Of a stretch of 64,000 bases of DNA, positions 20,801 through 32,153 are shown in pieces. How positions within the stretch are numbered: position 1 is the first letter of the stretch; each line of letters starts with the position of its first letter. The position numbers were made by a program, and so were the translations under genes. The notes under the pieces were generated by a model, which searched no databases, had not been told where the DNA came from, and was given only the letters and a program-made list of their open reading frames with translations. The stretch comes from Limonium bicolor (taxonomy: Eukaryota > Streptophyta > Magnoliopsida > Caryophyllales > Plumbaginaceae): NCBI GenBank assembly GCA_023374045.1, contig CM041780.1, positions 91,601,627 to 91,665,626 on the forward strand. Direction: 5' to 3'.

Positions 20801-23800
20801 TTATATATATAAGCTGAATAGGAGACATCCTCCTCCCAGAAAGAATTTGCATCCCTTTGGTCTTCAACATGCTTCTCACCATATCCATGATGGTTTCACT
20901 CTTCTGTTCAACAACACCATTATGCTGAGGGGTGTAGGGACTAGTCACTTCATGCTTTATCGCTTGTTCTTCACAATACTCCTTGAATTTGTTGGAGACT
21001 TATTCACCACCATCCTCACTGCTCAGAACCTTAAGCGAGTAACCACTTCCTTTCTTTACTTGAGCCTTGAACTTCCTAAAGTAGTCAAATACCTTAGATT
21101 TCCTTTGCAACATATACACCCATAGCTTTTGAAAAAAATCATCGATAAATGTCAAAAAATATTGATTGTTACCATTTGTAGACATTAGAGTGCACCAAAT
21201 GAAGAGGATGGGAGACTCGTTTCCGTCTTTGATTACAGTGATGCCTTCCAACGGCGAAAGCTTCACATAATTGCTCATGGTGATTTATCTCTGGTAAACC
21301 CTTCACCATATTTTCTTGGGATAATATTTTCAAACCAAGAATGCTCATATGACCAAACCGTAAGTGCCACAACCACGATTTAGTAGAGATTATTGCTGAA
21401 AGGCAATGATAAGCTCCACTAGTTTATCAACTGAAAACATAGAATTTCTAGTCGTAGTAGCGGTGAGAATTAAGGTGCCCTTATCATCAAAACCAGAAAG
21501 CTTGCCACCTTTAAGCTTCATATCCTGGCTAATGCTTAATAAGTTAGTTTTCAATTTGGGCTCATAGAAGACAACAGAAATATACATGTGGTTTCCACTT
21601 TTCAAATTGATGAAATTTTTCCTTCACCGACAACTTGGATCTTACTTTCATCTCTAAATTTGACCGTGGTGTGAATCGACTCATCAAGATGAGCAAACAA
21701 GTCCTTTCCACACTTATGATTGGTGCAAGCGGTATCAAGAAACCAAGTCTAGCGATCTAGTTTCTCTTCGTTGGACGTGATCATTAATTTATGTATGATC
21801 ATCATAATTGCTATCGCCATCGTTTTCACATAGTTCCCCCTTTGGTTATTGCCTTTAATTCTGCATTATGAGGCATAATGACCATATTTCTTACATGCAT
21901 AACATAACATCTGATCTTTTATACCTTCCTCATTCTTCTCCTTTGCCACGTCCACAACCTCCATCGTGATTTCATTGACGGTTGGACCTTGACTTATCTT
22001 GACCGCCATCTTGATTTCTTTGGTTCCCATAATTGTTGTAGCGACCAAGACCTCTATATGATCCACAACCCCTTCCTCTCTGGCCGGAACTACCTTGCCC
22101 CTTCTTTGGGTCATTATCTTGGTTGTTTGTGAGCGAAACTTGAGCTTGCAGTGCTTGCTCAATTGGCTTCTTCGTTTTCTCTTATTCATACATTGCTCAT
22201 GCACTTGCAATGTCCCTATCACCTTGTCCACGATGCATCGTGAGCCTCCTTAATTGCTACCACGACATTGGGGTGTTAGTGACCGTAGGATCTTCTCCAC
22301 CTTGGATTGATCTGTTAGCATCTCTCCATTGATCATCTTCTGGTTTTTCAAAGTGAGGAGCCGCCTAATGTATTTTGACATTGTCTTTGAAGACTTCATC
22401 CGCAACAACTCATATAGGCCTTGTAAGGTTTCTAACCTCACCTTCTGACTTTCTCTGTACCTTTGAAAGTGGATGTCAAGTATCCCAAGCTTCTTTTGAT
22501 GTAGTTGCTGCATTGATCTTCTCGAACACTTCATCATTCACCCCTTGATGAACTAAATAGAGTGCTAATTTATCCTTCTTTTTATTCTCTTTGTGGGTAG
22601 CATTCTGTGCATTTTCATGTTGGCCAAAAGCTCAGGAACACCATCCTTCACCACTGTAAATAATTTGTGATAATCAAATATAACCCGCATCTGTATAGAC
22701 CATCTGTTATAATTCTTTCTGTCTAGCACCGTAATAGATATATTTGAGCTCGAACTGGATGATTTGTTCATCTTTTTCCACAATAGCACTATTGCTCTCG
22801 ACTCTTTTATTTTTGTCTCTCATGGTAGACTGAAAAGTCACTTGCAATCACAATATTACTGGAACAGTGATTTCTATCATGTGAGAGGGGGATGCTTTTT
22901 GACAAAAATGATAGCTAGTGTACTTTAATGTTGGAAGACACGTGATGCCAAAAGAAGTGATGGTGATGGATGTGTTGGTATGAGTAATGTATTGGATCGA
23001 TGGAGAAATATGTGAGAAGTGGACACTAAAAGTATGATGGTTGAATTTTTCTCTCGGTCAAACATACTCACGCCTTCTTTTTGTGGATTTTTCTTTGACG
23101 TGTGTTGTTTCTAAGTTAAGAGTTGAAGTGTTGTCAATGAAAATCTTCATGGACCTCTTTTGCGGAATTGTAATGTGATTCATCAGGTAACACAATCACA
23201 TTGCTTGGCTAGTCCTTGTTGTTGCGGCCACGTACTCTGCTTCACAGGTTAATAGCATAACAATAGATTGTTTCTTAGATGACCATGAACATGCGGTTGC
23301 TCAAAGTTGAAACAGTATCCAAAAGTACTCTTTCAATTATCTACATCTTCACCCCATCCTCGATGGAAACATCATTAGTTGACCCATAAAACAATCCATG
23401 GTTGTAGATTCCCTAAACACATCGAGACTTGTTATCACTATTTAAGAGATCTAGTTGCAAAGTCTGAGATCGAAGTAGAGTATTGCAAATTAGAAGATCA
23501 AGTGGTTGATATCCTTACCAAACCTTTGAAGCCTTCATCAAGATGAAAAAAAAGATGGGAATTACTTTCATGACAAATCAGAATTAAGAGAGGATGTCAA
23601 AATTATTAACTTGAGTTTATATTTTTTTATTCAGTTTTCTAGTTTCCTATTTATTATTAGCTCGAGAATAGGTCAATTTATTTAGTCTTATCTTCAGTGC
23701 GTTGAGTTGTTAAAGTCTATCATATTTGTAGGAAACTAATTAGCCTGTTGCTGTATTCAACAACTCTCACATTTAGGTGTTGCATTTTCTATCTATAAAT

Positions 23801-25163
23801 AGAGTAGCCTGGTATGCTGTCAGATGTACCAAGCAAAATTAAATTCAATTTTCTCTCTTCCTATTTACCTTATTTTTCTGTTATTTTTTTTCTCTTCCTA
23901 CAGTACTGACAATGTTTCTATCACGTGTGCTTGACCTGACCCTTTACTAGTTTAGAAGTACTAGGATTCTGTTTGCTGCTATCTGAACTGAACTTTCCAT
24001 TCCTGCGAGATAAAGCATCGGTTGATATCAACATGATATCCTATAATGAACTTTTGGAATCTCTTGTATCTGTGTCAGACTTACGGTAGAAATCCAGACT
24101 TCAGAGAAACATATGATGTAGTAGTTGCCAGGGCTGTTGCTGAGTTGAGAATATTAGGTACGAATAGACCTATGCTTATTCTTCTTCTTTCTTTGAAGCT
24201 ACACTTTAAGCAACTGCCATCTAAGTGTAGGTTTGTTCTTTTCAGCCGAGTACTGTCTGCCTCTAGTTCGGGTGGGCGGTCTGTTCATCGCTGCAAAGGG
24301 TCATGATGTTCAGGTACATTTATTTACTTGAGAAATTTTTTAGTTACTAACTACATAAGCTGGTTAATCTGGTTAAGTTGCAAATGCAGTTCTGATACAA
24401 TCTTTTGGTTCAATTTCAAATATACATTATAAAATACGTATTTCATTCTTAACGGGTGGCATTCTCAGATAAAAGCAATTAATAACATCATTTTTCAATG
24501 CTGAGGGCAGGAAGAACTGGACAATGCAGAAAGGGCTATAGGATTGCTAGGTGCTTCTGTTTTGAAAAAATGCACAGGTATATGCTCTATGTCTATACAT
24601 TGGCCCATCTGGGTGTTCTAAGTTCTAACTGTAAGCTGCTTGTATGAGTATTTTGGACACAGATAGTATGTAGGATGACGCATTTTTAATAGTGCAAAAG
24701 CACGTTTGTGTTTCTTATTCTGTTCTACCTTTCCTTTTTCCATCGACCCTTGCTGCTCCACCTTTATTGTATAATGATTTACGACAAAGAGACAACATGT
24801 CAAAGCTGTTGACTTGCCATGAATTCTAATGGACAATATCTGAAGTCTAAAAGGTCTCAAAAATTTTACATCGATTGATAATTTTGTTGAACCGGATTAT
24901 GGTTCATGTATTGATTTATTCTTGTCACTGGATCAAGTTATAGGCAGCAAAATGTCACAATTGAAAGTTCTGTTTTTCTGCATCCCCTTATTGGACTGTT
25001 TTAATACCTTTTGGTGCTATTGTAATGGCTTTTTTTTATGTGCATATCAGTTGAATCATATAGTCCATATGGTCAGCGGACTGCTATTGTGTGTTTAAAA
25101 GCACATCCCACCCCCAAGAAGTATCCACGTGATCCGGGTACACCTGCAAAACTGCCACTCTGA
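17622..25163 (+). CDS. rsmG: rRNA small subunit methyltransferase G, spliced nuclear gene
   Basis: RsmG (GidB) uses S-adenosylmethionine to methylate N7 of the guanine equivalent to E. coli 16S rRNA G527; the plant homologue is normally imported into chloroplasts. Seven exons can be traced: 17622-17853, 17942-18133, 18412-18521, 24079-24157, 24246-24313, 24511-24577 and 25051-25163, all with GT-AG borders and compatible phases, about 285 residues in all. The N-terminal 60 residues look like a transit peptide. The SAM-binding motif VDVGTGAGLPG is in exon 2, VTLLESMNKRC in exon 3, VVVARAVAEL in exon 4, and the conserved end GTPAKLPL in exon 7. Two oddities: an apparent frameshift in exon 1, and a 5.6 kb third intron filled by a copia element. 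The promoter side is occupied by a hAT element. The family call is very secure; whether this copy is functional is open. Confidence 0.93.
17942..18133 (+). CDS. rsmG: rsmG exon 2 (SAM-binding motif I)
   Basis: It encodes NLTAVTEKSDVMERHIVDSL, then the glycine-rich loop VDVGTGAGLPG and the start of the next strand, LAIARP. The acceptor may be CGCAG at 17937-17941. Using the AG five bases further (17945-17946) instead keeps the WNQ frame of exon 1 and gives WNQ-NLTAV, two residues shorter than I expect for the family. The exon ends in CCA G before GTTTTG. Confidence 0.88.
18412..18521 (+). CDS. rsmG: rsmG exon 3
   Basis: It completes the split codon to give DWKVTLLESMNKRCTFLEHA, and ends with VLRGRAE at a GTGCGG donor. 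The acidic residue after VTLL (Glu) is the usual SAM ribose contact in this fold. The intron that follows is 5557 bp and contains the copia element. Confidence 0.92.
18556..18777 (-). repeat. Copia 3' LTR
   Basis: In the minus direction it starts TGTTAAAATTATCA after a purine-rich stretch and ends GATGTACCTAGCA, so it has the TG...CA form. It is only about 220 bp long. A related 60-bp fragment lies at 14028. Confidence 0.75.
19064..19539 (-). pseudogene. Copia RNase H region
   Basis: Fragments in order include the connection segment (AYVDRTYYKQIVGSLKYL, TRPDITFEVRLISRFM) and the RNase H core (YSNSDWGRDVDDRKSTNGYV, ALSTCEAEFAAAA). The catalytic Asp of SDWG and Glu of CEAEF are visible. A stop and frameshift near 19313-19350 divide it. 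Confidence 0.85.
19544..20338 (-). pseudogene. Copia reverse transcriptase
   Basis: Three pieces run right to left: 20105-20338 (INVKWVFKTKIKPDGEVERF, the start of the copia RT domain), 19765-19977 (QPPGFDKHECAGKVYWLKKA, LYGLKQAPRAWN) and 19544-19756 (MHVDDLIITC, a changed YVDD catalytic box, then SYFLGIEV). An 18-bp tandem duplication repeats MSDLEL. Frames are interrupted at 19757 and between 19978 and 20105, so no intact enzyme is encoded. Confidence 0.9.
20742..21605 (-). pseudogene. Copia protease end and integrase
   Basis: From right to left: KLKTNLLSISQDMKLKGGKL (the linker after protease), WHLRFGHMSILGLKIL (GAG-pre-integrase zinc-binding His region), the catalytic core with YFLTFIDDF (Asp) and, in another frame, YTPQHNGVVEQK (the region of the catalytic Glu). 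The frame changes near 21169-21280 and 20950. This order, integrase before reverse transcriptase, defines Ty1/Copia. Confidence 0.88.
21866..22789 (-). pseudogene. Copia gag
   Basis: The N-terminus SITVLDRKNYNRWSIQMRVI is typical of plant copia gag. It is followed by the UBN2-type segment (LETLQGLYELLRMK, VEKILRSLTPQ) and a CCHC zinc knuckle begun as CYACKKYGHYAS. At least two frameshifts separate these parts (near 22240 and 22550). I find no primer binding site to the right, so the 5' end is lost. Confidence 0.85.
23100..23420 (-). repeat. Second copy of the copia RNase H segment
   Basis: It matches 19005-19320 in the same orientation (shared words include GTTGTCAATGAAAATCTTCA and CTCTGCTTCACA(G/A)GTT), with scattered differences. 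It is therefore a second element piece, not a sequencing overlap. Confidence 0.75.
23595..23835 (+). repeat. Inverted copia LTR copy
   Basis: On the plus strand this reads TGTCAAAATTATTAAC...GATGTACCAAGCA, the same LTR as 18556-18777 but in the opposite direction. It is preceded at 23425-23594 by the matching end of RNase H in that direction (LVAKSEIEVEYCK, VVDILTKPL). The two ends of the composite thus form an inverted repeat of about 400 bp. Confidence 0.8.
24079..24157 (+). CDS. rsmG: rsmG exon 4
   Basis: It encodes TYGRNPDFRETYDVVVARAV and then AELRIL. The phase matches exon 3 (both at a codon border), although exon 3 lies 5.6 kb away. The acceptor is TGTGTCAG, the donor G|GTACGA. Confidence 0.92.
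24246..24313 (+). CDS. rsmG: rsmG exon 5
   Basis: It encodes AEYCLPLVRVGGLFIAAKGH and then DVQ, the conserved strand and AAKG loop of RsmG. The acceptor CTTTTCAG and donor CAG|GTACAT are canonical. Confidence 0.92.
24511..24577 (+). CDS. rsmG: rsmG exon 6
   Basis: It encodes EELDNAERAIGLLGASVLKK and then CT, with a split Val codon leading into exon 7. This is the helix before the last strand of the methyltransferase domain. Confidence 0.9.
25051..25163 (+). CDS. rsmG: rsmG exon 7 (C-terminus)
   Basis: It encodes VESYSPYGQRTAIVCLKAHP, then the family's C-terminal signature YPR(D/E)PGTPAKLPL, and ends with TGA at 25161-25163. The acceptor is GCATATCAG. Confidence 0.93.
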
Positions 25164-27118
25164 CTGAATAAGGCCGACACCCTTTTGTTTCTTAAAGCTT
25201 TCAGGTCTCATATTGTAGTCAATGTGGCTGTTCCTCATCTGCTAGAAACAGTGAACATTTTTCTGAGGACTTGTATGAATCTGTCAGTTGTTTAGATGTA
25301 CAGTTTTGTTCACGCACAATAACTTTCTACACAAGTCTTTGAAGAGGGTTAAATGTAATGGATGGTATGGGGGAGATTGGCTAGATAGTATAGTCCAAAT
25401 ATGAAAATCAGAGTTATCAGTTAAGAGACTTAGTTCTTGTAGTTACCTGACTCCAATCATTTCCAAAGAACTTGAATAACTATATTTTCCCCTGCTAGAA
25501 GCCATTAAGGCTGTTTCCTTTGAGCTGCATGTCAAAACCTTGGCATAGGGTTCTATAGACTTCATCAAATCCCAACCCCCTTGAGTGTTGTTTGCCTATT
25601 AGAGGCCTGAGTGATGCCTGAACAATGCTCGTCTAATAGTTTAGTTTATAGCTGCTGCTCAGACGTTTAATGAATATCTTTTTTACATGTTTTACGATTT
25701 TACTAGTGTCTTATTGGTTACATCTCTATTTTTTGCTGGATAGAAAAGGGGGAAAAGAAACACATGACTACATTTTGCAATTATTGCCTTTGAACTGCTT
25801 TTGTTTGTACCAAGTATCAGTTTGTTAGTTAGTTTTAAGTCTAATAAACCTGGCTACATTGATGAGAGCTTACAAAGAGGAGGATGACCTTGAGGAACTC
25901 TTGCCCAAAGATGAAAGTCCGAGCATAAGCCTCAAATTCAATGAAGACTCACTCAACTTTTGAAGCTCCTTGCCACAATCAAGAAAATGATCTCAAAGAA
26001 ATGATGGTCGAGTTCCTTCAAAAGGTGGATAAGAGAGTAGAAAAAGAAAATTGCCAAATGAATCTGTTCAAGTTTTAACTCAAGATGTTGATCTAACAAG
26101 GCGTGGAGAACAATGAGGAAAATCTTGAGGATGAGGTCACCAGAAGAACACCTCACATACAACCTCTGTTCATCGAACGAGGGGAACATGGAGGATCTTC
26201 AACTCACATCCATACCTCCTCAGAATACTTCCAAGTGCCACCAATGGAGCAAGAAAAGCTAAACACCAATGCCTTGGAAGAAGACTCTCCTCAACTCCAA
26301 CTTCAAGGGATCATCCATCAACAAGAAGATTTTTTACCAAAAGTACTACCTCAAGCTTCCTTGGAGATAGCCATGAAACCATCTTTGGTTTACGGTCTTC
26401 ATGACCATCTCTTCCAACCCCCTCTTTTTTTTAAGCAATTTGAACTTTGATTCTCTAACCTTCTAGCAAATGCTTATAAGATGTTTTTTAATATGGGCGA
26501 TAAAATTGCATGCGTAACTATCCATAAATAAAATAAAATTGCGAAGTTAGAAAAATAAATTTGTTTAGGCATCACCTTCCCATCTCAATTTTACCATGTT
26601 TGTCGGGAATGGCTCAAATATAACATCGATACTGGTTAACATGAAAAGTAAAGTCTAGCACTCAAAACAATGGTACATATTTGGGAGGCAAGAAAAATAT
26701 TATTTTCTTTTCTTTACTTTGAAATAAAAGTCATATTAAATAGTCCTAATTTTTATCTTATAATTATCTTTCTTCTTCATGAAATACTTTTGGAGAACCA
26801 AAGAAGATGAAGGGTAGAACTCAAGACAATGGTGCAACTAATAAAGAAGGAAAGTTGGTTCAAAGCCAATTGCAGCATAGCAGAGTCTCCATTGAGCTTG
26901 GGTTGAAGATCGGTGTCCAAAAGAAAAATTTCAGAAGCTAATGTCCTCCAGGTCAACCTGGACCGATCGTCCACCGACAGTCACTAGTGTTCCCTCTCTT
27001 GCTGATTACGAGCCACGAGGTGCTTCCTACAAAAAAGGAGACACCACCGTCACCATCAGGAGGCTGGTTGCGACCACCTAGCCTAGTCAACACCACCATC
27101 ATTAGAGGAGCTAGAAGG
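25164..27118. other. Region downstream of rsmG, no clear gene
   Basis: The first 700 bp are AT-rich and probably include the 3' UTR of rsmG. At 25865-26450 there is a purine-rich stretch with short frames on the plus strand, the longest being 26103-26450 (115 codons, starting MENNEENLEDEVTRR). It is hydrophilic and low in complexity and resembles the spacer ORFs of Athila-type retroelements, but I cannot prove that. Nothing recognisable is seen in 26460-27118. Confidence 0.4.
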
Positions 27119-27126
27119 TCCCAACA

Positions 27127-27729
27127 TTGGCTGCCCATGGTAGGTTAACCGTCTTATTTGGTTAACCGCTTTCGGTTAATCGGGTCTTCAGTTTTCTAAA
27201 ATCCAATTCCATTATCATTCAATCAAGATAGGTTACCGGATTCGGTTAACCTTTTAATTTGGTTTTCTAAAATCTGATTCCATTACCATTCCGTTTAGAC
27301 CTGTTAATCTTTATTTCGGTTCAGTTTTATCAGTTAACCTGGTACCCGTGTATTTTTTTTATTGATGAGAACCATACCATTAATATCATAGTACAACATT
27401 GATCATTCACCTAAATAATGAGTGACAAATCAAACACCAGTGACAAAAAATATAATATTGTGCATAACCCTCAATAGCTAACATTAATTATTATATGAGG
27501 TGAACATTAATATATGAAGATTTTGATTGTTTATATAATTGGTTAACTGTGGTTAGCCGAACGGTTAATCGTCCTGGAAAATTCAATACCGTTATCAAAA
27601 TCGAAACAGGTCAATTTAAACGGTTCAGTTAACCATACCGCAAGAACCGGTACGGTTAACCTGAAAACAGGTACAGTTCATTTCGGTTTCGGTCAGATAC
27701 TGCTGTTTCGGAATTTTTTGGGCAGCCCT
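27127..27729. mobile_element. hAT-type MITE
   Basis: The left end TTGGCTGCCCA and the complement of the right end, AGGGCTGCCCA, are similar. The flanks TCCCAACA (27119-27126) and ACCCAACA (27730-27737) form an 8-bp target duplication with one mismatch. Inside, GGTTAACC and TTCGGTTAA-type words recur at both ends, a subterminal repeat style like that of the hAT element at 16514. No transposase is present. Confidence 0.7.
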
Positions 27730-27737
27730 ACCCAACA

Positions 27738-27973
27738 ACCAAAGACGAGTCTTTTTAGAGCACAAATCAAGTAGAAAGCCTAAGAACCTTAACCCCTTGT
27801 CTCTCTCGTTATTTCTAAACTTCTTAAGTAATAAACCTTTTTAAAACCTTAATCCAAATGTTGTATTTTCATTCTTCGTAAGAGTTTCTTTCTTTGGTTG
27901 TTTCTTATTTAATTCCAAAACAAAACACGGACTTTTAACGCCTAATAAGCTCAAGAGGTGCTAAGACAAAAAC
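27738..27973. other. Short intergenic stretch before the chromovirus
   Basis: No feature is recognised. The last five bases before the LTR, AAAAC, do not match the five bases after the other LTR. Confidence 0.5.
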
Positions 27974-30900
27974 TGAAATACCCCGTAATTAAAAACAGTG
28001 ATTAATTAGGCTAATTATATTTTAAAGGCTTAATTGCACTTAAATAAATACGAGGGAACAAATCCCGAAGAAAACGGGCCTTTTTTTAAATGGGTTAAAA
28101 AGCATAAACGAACCTTAAAGCCCGTTTTTCGAGGAAACCGGGAAAACTCTTTAAGCGGGTTAAATAGACTCGCACAATTTGGTCACTAAATAGTCATAAT
28201 AAATATAGTGAAGCTTAGAACCAATAAAATTAATTTAACGAGAAAATTCCGGAAAACGGGTACCGGTTAGTGAAACTGTAACAACCGGTAAGTTGTGGGG
28301 GTGAGAATGCAAATAATAAACTTAGTGTGTCCACTTGTGCAAATAAAATAAAATGGGCAGTTTGTGTGTGTAGGGGAGCCGGCCAGCCCTCTCTTCACTC
28401 TCTTAATTCACTCTTATTTGCTAAAAGACAAGAAAATAAGTAAAAAGCAAAAAAAAAACCCTCACTCTCTCTCCAATCCCCACCTCTCTCTCACGTTGGC
28501 ATCCCCCTCCTTCTCTATTCTCTCTGATTTCTTCTTACCCATGCGACAGCCATGGTGAATGAAGAAACCCACACAAAATCTTCACTTCTCCCTCTTGTCC
28601 AAGCTCAATACTTGTCCAAACTCAAACAAAATACACCATTGGAATCCCCTTGGCAAGGAGAGCATTTCTATCTTTCCAAAAAATCAAAAAGGACCATTTT
28701 CGTTTTTGAGGGTATCCACCATTTGGAGATTGAAGCCACCATTAGAAGCACCTTCACCTCCTTATCATCTTGAGGTAAAAAGAAATGCGAAAATCCATGG
28801 TTTCTATCCGCCCCTGTTTGCATTATAAGAAGTTTTTGGTTTGAACTCTTGGCTCTTTGTTGTTCCAGCCGAGTTTGGCTTTTGGTGGCTAGAAAATTGT
28901 TCTCTGTCGCTAGTCAAGAACTACATTCAACCATTGTGAGGTATATATCCTTGTCCTAAACCCTAAAACATTAAATTCTAGGGTAGTGCAAAGTGAATGT
29001 AAATGGTAGTGTGTATTGGTATGGTGGTGGTAGTATTGTGCATTTTGTGAGGAAGAACCAAGAAGAAGGAGAAGAAGAAAGGAGGAGCAAGAAATGAAAG
29101 GAAAACTAGTAAGAACAAGGTAAAGTCGTTACCTTGACTAGTTTGGTGTCATGTAATGTAACAGTTTTTGAATTGTAAAATGAGTAAGGAATTAAGTAAT
29201 GAGTAGCAAGTGTATTGTAGGTAATGAGAATGATATTGTAACAGTTTTGAAGTTTTAAAGCGTTTTAAAAGCTTGGGAAAACATTGGGTATTGAATGGGT
29301 ATGTGTGCAGGATTTTATTGTTGTGAAGTGATTGAAATGTGAGTGTAAAAGTATTGAGTAAACAGGTGTGGTGGAATCGTATTATGTGAGCTTGAAATAA
29401 TGGTGGAGATGTTAAAATATAGGGGAGATTATGCCCAAATTTGTGTAGAAAGATGAGGACTTAGATTGTTTAAGAAGAGGAAGTATTTGGAGAGTTTGAA
29501 TGAGTGTTTTTGTAGTTTGTAACAGATTTTGAAAGAGGTATGTTAAGGGAAGGGAACTAGGATGTGATGGTGATTTGGATGCTAAGAATAGCAATTAGTT
29601 GAGTAGAGTATTGGAGTGTAAGGTGAGATGAAAATCTGTAGCATGATGAGTAAACAAAATCTGTAGCATTAGTGAAATACAAACTAGGCATAAGTGTTGT
29701 GAAGAAGTGAGGAAAATGTATAAGTGGAGGTAAGGATTAAGTACTAAGTTTGAGGAATGAATTAGCACGATTTGGAGTGTTTAATTTTGGTATTGGAACA
29801 TGTTATGATGTATGTAGGAGAATTGGGGGAAAACATGGGTGAAATGGAATTGAAAAACAAGGTCTGTAGCAGATTTTCTACCGACCGACCCAAGCTGGGT
29901 CGGACCGTGGGTCGGTCGGAGCTGAAGAAGAAATGAAATAAACCTCTCGGGAATGACCGACCCAGGAGCCGTGGTTCGGACATGGGTCGGGTCGACTCGA
30001 ATTTTCTGTTGTCGAAGTTTCGCACTTCGACCGACCCAGAGGTGGGTCGGTCGGTGGGTCGGTCGGAGCTTGGACAATGGGACTGAAACTCTCGGCAATG
30101 GACCGACCCAGAGGTGTATGGGTCGGTCGGAATGGTTCTGGGTCGGTCGGGAGAAATTTCAAAGACGAAACCTTACTGGAATGGACCGACCCAGGGTTTT
30201 GGGTCGGTCGGTGGGTCGGTCGACCCATAACTTACAAAAAAAAAAAAAATGTTTTAATTATATGATTATAGCAATCATATATGTATATGCCTATATACCT
30301 ATATGCATATATATGTAGTAGTACACCATTAATGAGGTAATAATGGTAAGAAAGTAAGTAGATGAGTAATGAAACAAGTGTAAGAAGTAATAAGGAAGAG
30401 AATGGTTTTACAACCGAGTAAGAATGTAATAAAGTAGTAAGTATGCATTGCAAGTAGCAAAGAAGGAGTAAGTTAGATCAATAATAGATCATTGATCATA
30501 CTACTTCATGTATGTATAGGAAATCAAATAGTTGATCTCCCAAGGACCCGGTAGTACGTAAGCGACGGTGAACGGTATGATTTCTTCATGCCCTGTATCC
30601 TAACTTGGTTACCCCGATTTGTGTGCTTATGTGACCACCAACAAGATAAATGCATGAACGGATTTATTGCACATAATTGTGTTTGAACTATATTGTTCTT
30701 GTTATTGCCTTGAACATTTAGTTTGTATAATTCATGAAATGAATGAATGGAAATGAAGTGTATGTGTAAGTATGAGTACTTGTGTATTGTATGTATGTAT
30801 GGAAGTAAGAATGGACTTCTACTAATTCCTAACAACCTAACTCCTAACATGAGTAATGAGTAAATGGAATGAGTAGAAGCCCGATATAGTTTCGGCCACG

Positions 30901-31927
30901 CGTGAGGATAAGGAACCACAAGAGGTTGGAACCGAATCCTGGCTATGATCTTTTCCTTGGACCAATTCCCTTTGTATGGGTAGCATCCTGGATTAGTGTG
31001 CCATCTTAAAGCCCGGTGGTGGGAGATAGTACTCCCTGCCCGGAGGTCATACCGACTTAACTGGAAGTAAGTATGTAAGTATGTAAGTATTGTAATGTAT
31101 TGGTCTTGACTATTGTAAGTCATTGACCCGGAGTAAAAGAGTATTGAACATCCGATTAACCCGGGTGTGTAATAAGGCTAACTGGACCTTTGTATGTATT
31201 GGAGAATTGTGTCTCCGTAATGCGGTGAGTATTCGGTAAGTATAACGGTTGACTTGTATTGTCTTCCATGCTTGTATGTATTGTATGAAAGTATGCCTTG
31301 AAATGAATGTATTGAATTGTATTGTATAAAGCATGTATGTATGTATGTATGAAACGAACCGCATGTATACGACCAAATAGTTGGCGTACCCTCGCTAGTA
31401 CGCGGGGTATGCGGTTATCATGTTCAGCGTAAGCTGACCCCCTCGGGGGAATGTTTTTACTCCACAGGTACCCGCGAGGCGTGATGGTAGAGTAAGGGCA
31501 GCATGTGATTCTTTTTGGATGTAGTTGGTAGTATTGAAATAGTGTACCGAGTTGTACACGGCTAGAGCCTTTTGAGTAGCCGGTGTACCATGTGGTACAC
31601 CATTTTGGGATGATGAATTTTACTTGGATAGTAAGGAGAGGTTGTATAAACTCTTCATTTATGGGAAGTAATATTGGATTGTAATTCATATAATTCGGTA
31701 TACTCGGTAATCAATTGTAATCTAAGTATTTGGTATTGTAAAGTAAGTAGTATGTATTTGCTTATTCTAATTGTCAGACCGAGATGGTAAGTAGTGTAGC
31801 CTTGTTGATCTTGGATGGTTAACGGCATTGTATCACCCGCCGGGAGTAAGTAAGTATTCCGCTGCGATTCTGGTAATTATGAGCATGATTAGAGGAGTAA
31901 GAAAGGATTAGCGGTTGGGGTGTTACA
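27974..31927 (+). repeat. Chromovirus 5' LTR
   Basis: The LTR begins TGAAATACCCCG and ends GGGGTGTTACA, 3954 bp. It pairs with 38573-42512. The last 1.9 kb of the two LTRs are almost identical, while the first 2 kb differ by many substitutions and small indels. A GC-rich block (29878-30235) of GGGTCGGTCGG and complementary CCGACCGACCC words can form several hairpins. Antisense open frames (for example 30524-31123) are not genes. Confidence 0.95.
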
Positions 31928-31932
31928 AAAAG

Positions 31933-31944
31933 TGGTATCAGAGC
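31933..31944 (+). other. Primer binding site, initiator tRNA-Met
   Basis: TGGTATCAGAGC, five bases after the LTR end, complements the 3' end of plant initiator tRNA-Met. Part of it lies in a perfect 10-bp inverted repeat, ATCAGAGCGA-AGTC-TCGCTCTGAT (31937-31960). Confidence 0.95.
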
Positions 31945-32153
31945 GAAGTCTCGCTCTGATGATTAGAAGTATTAAGTATAGTGATTACCGAGTTAGGATT
32001 TCAACCGTCTTAAGACGGAAATTAGAAACCTAACTAGGAATTACCGTTAGCAATAACGGATACCCTTGACGTCTACAAAGACGATACTATTGTTTGAATG
32101 AAGACCATGAGGTCATAGTATCCCAACATCTAATGTAATCCACACTTGTTCAG

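Larger units (their letters stand above)
18556..23835 (-). mobile_element. Ty1/Copia element with inverted LTRs in rsmG intron 3
   Basis: The coding part (18780-22800) reads on the minus strand in copia order: gag, protease, integrase, reverse transcriptase, RNase H. Its 3' LTR is 18556-18777. The right end does not carry the expected 5' LTR. Instead, part of the RNase H region is repeated in the same orientation (about 23100-23420), and then the RNase H end and an LTR follow in the opposite orientation (23425-23835). TAATT at the left and AAATT at the right edge look like a 5-bp target duplication with one mismatch. Many frameshifts and stops make it inactive. Confidence 0.85.

Noticed and set aside
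28364..28828. Small plus-strand frames near the LTR start (64-89 codons)
   Set aside because: They lie inside the diverged part of the LTR; the 3' LTR does not keep them open and no domain is seen.
30524..31689. Long minus-strand frames in the 5' LTR (199 and 177 codons), with twins at 41762-42415
   Set aside because: They are antisense to the LTR, rich in Tyr/His/Ile because of TATG and TTGTA repeats on the other strand, and the two LTR copies do not preserve the same frames.
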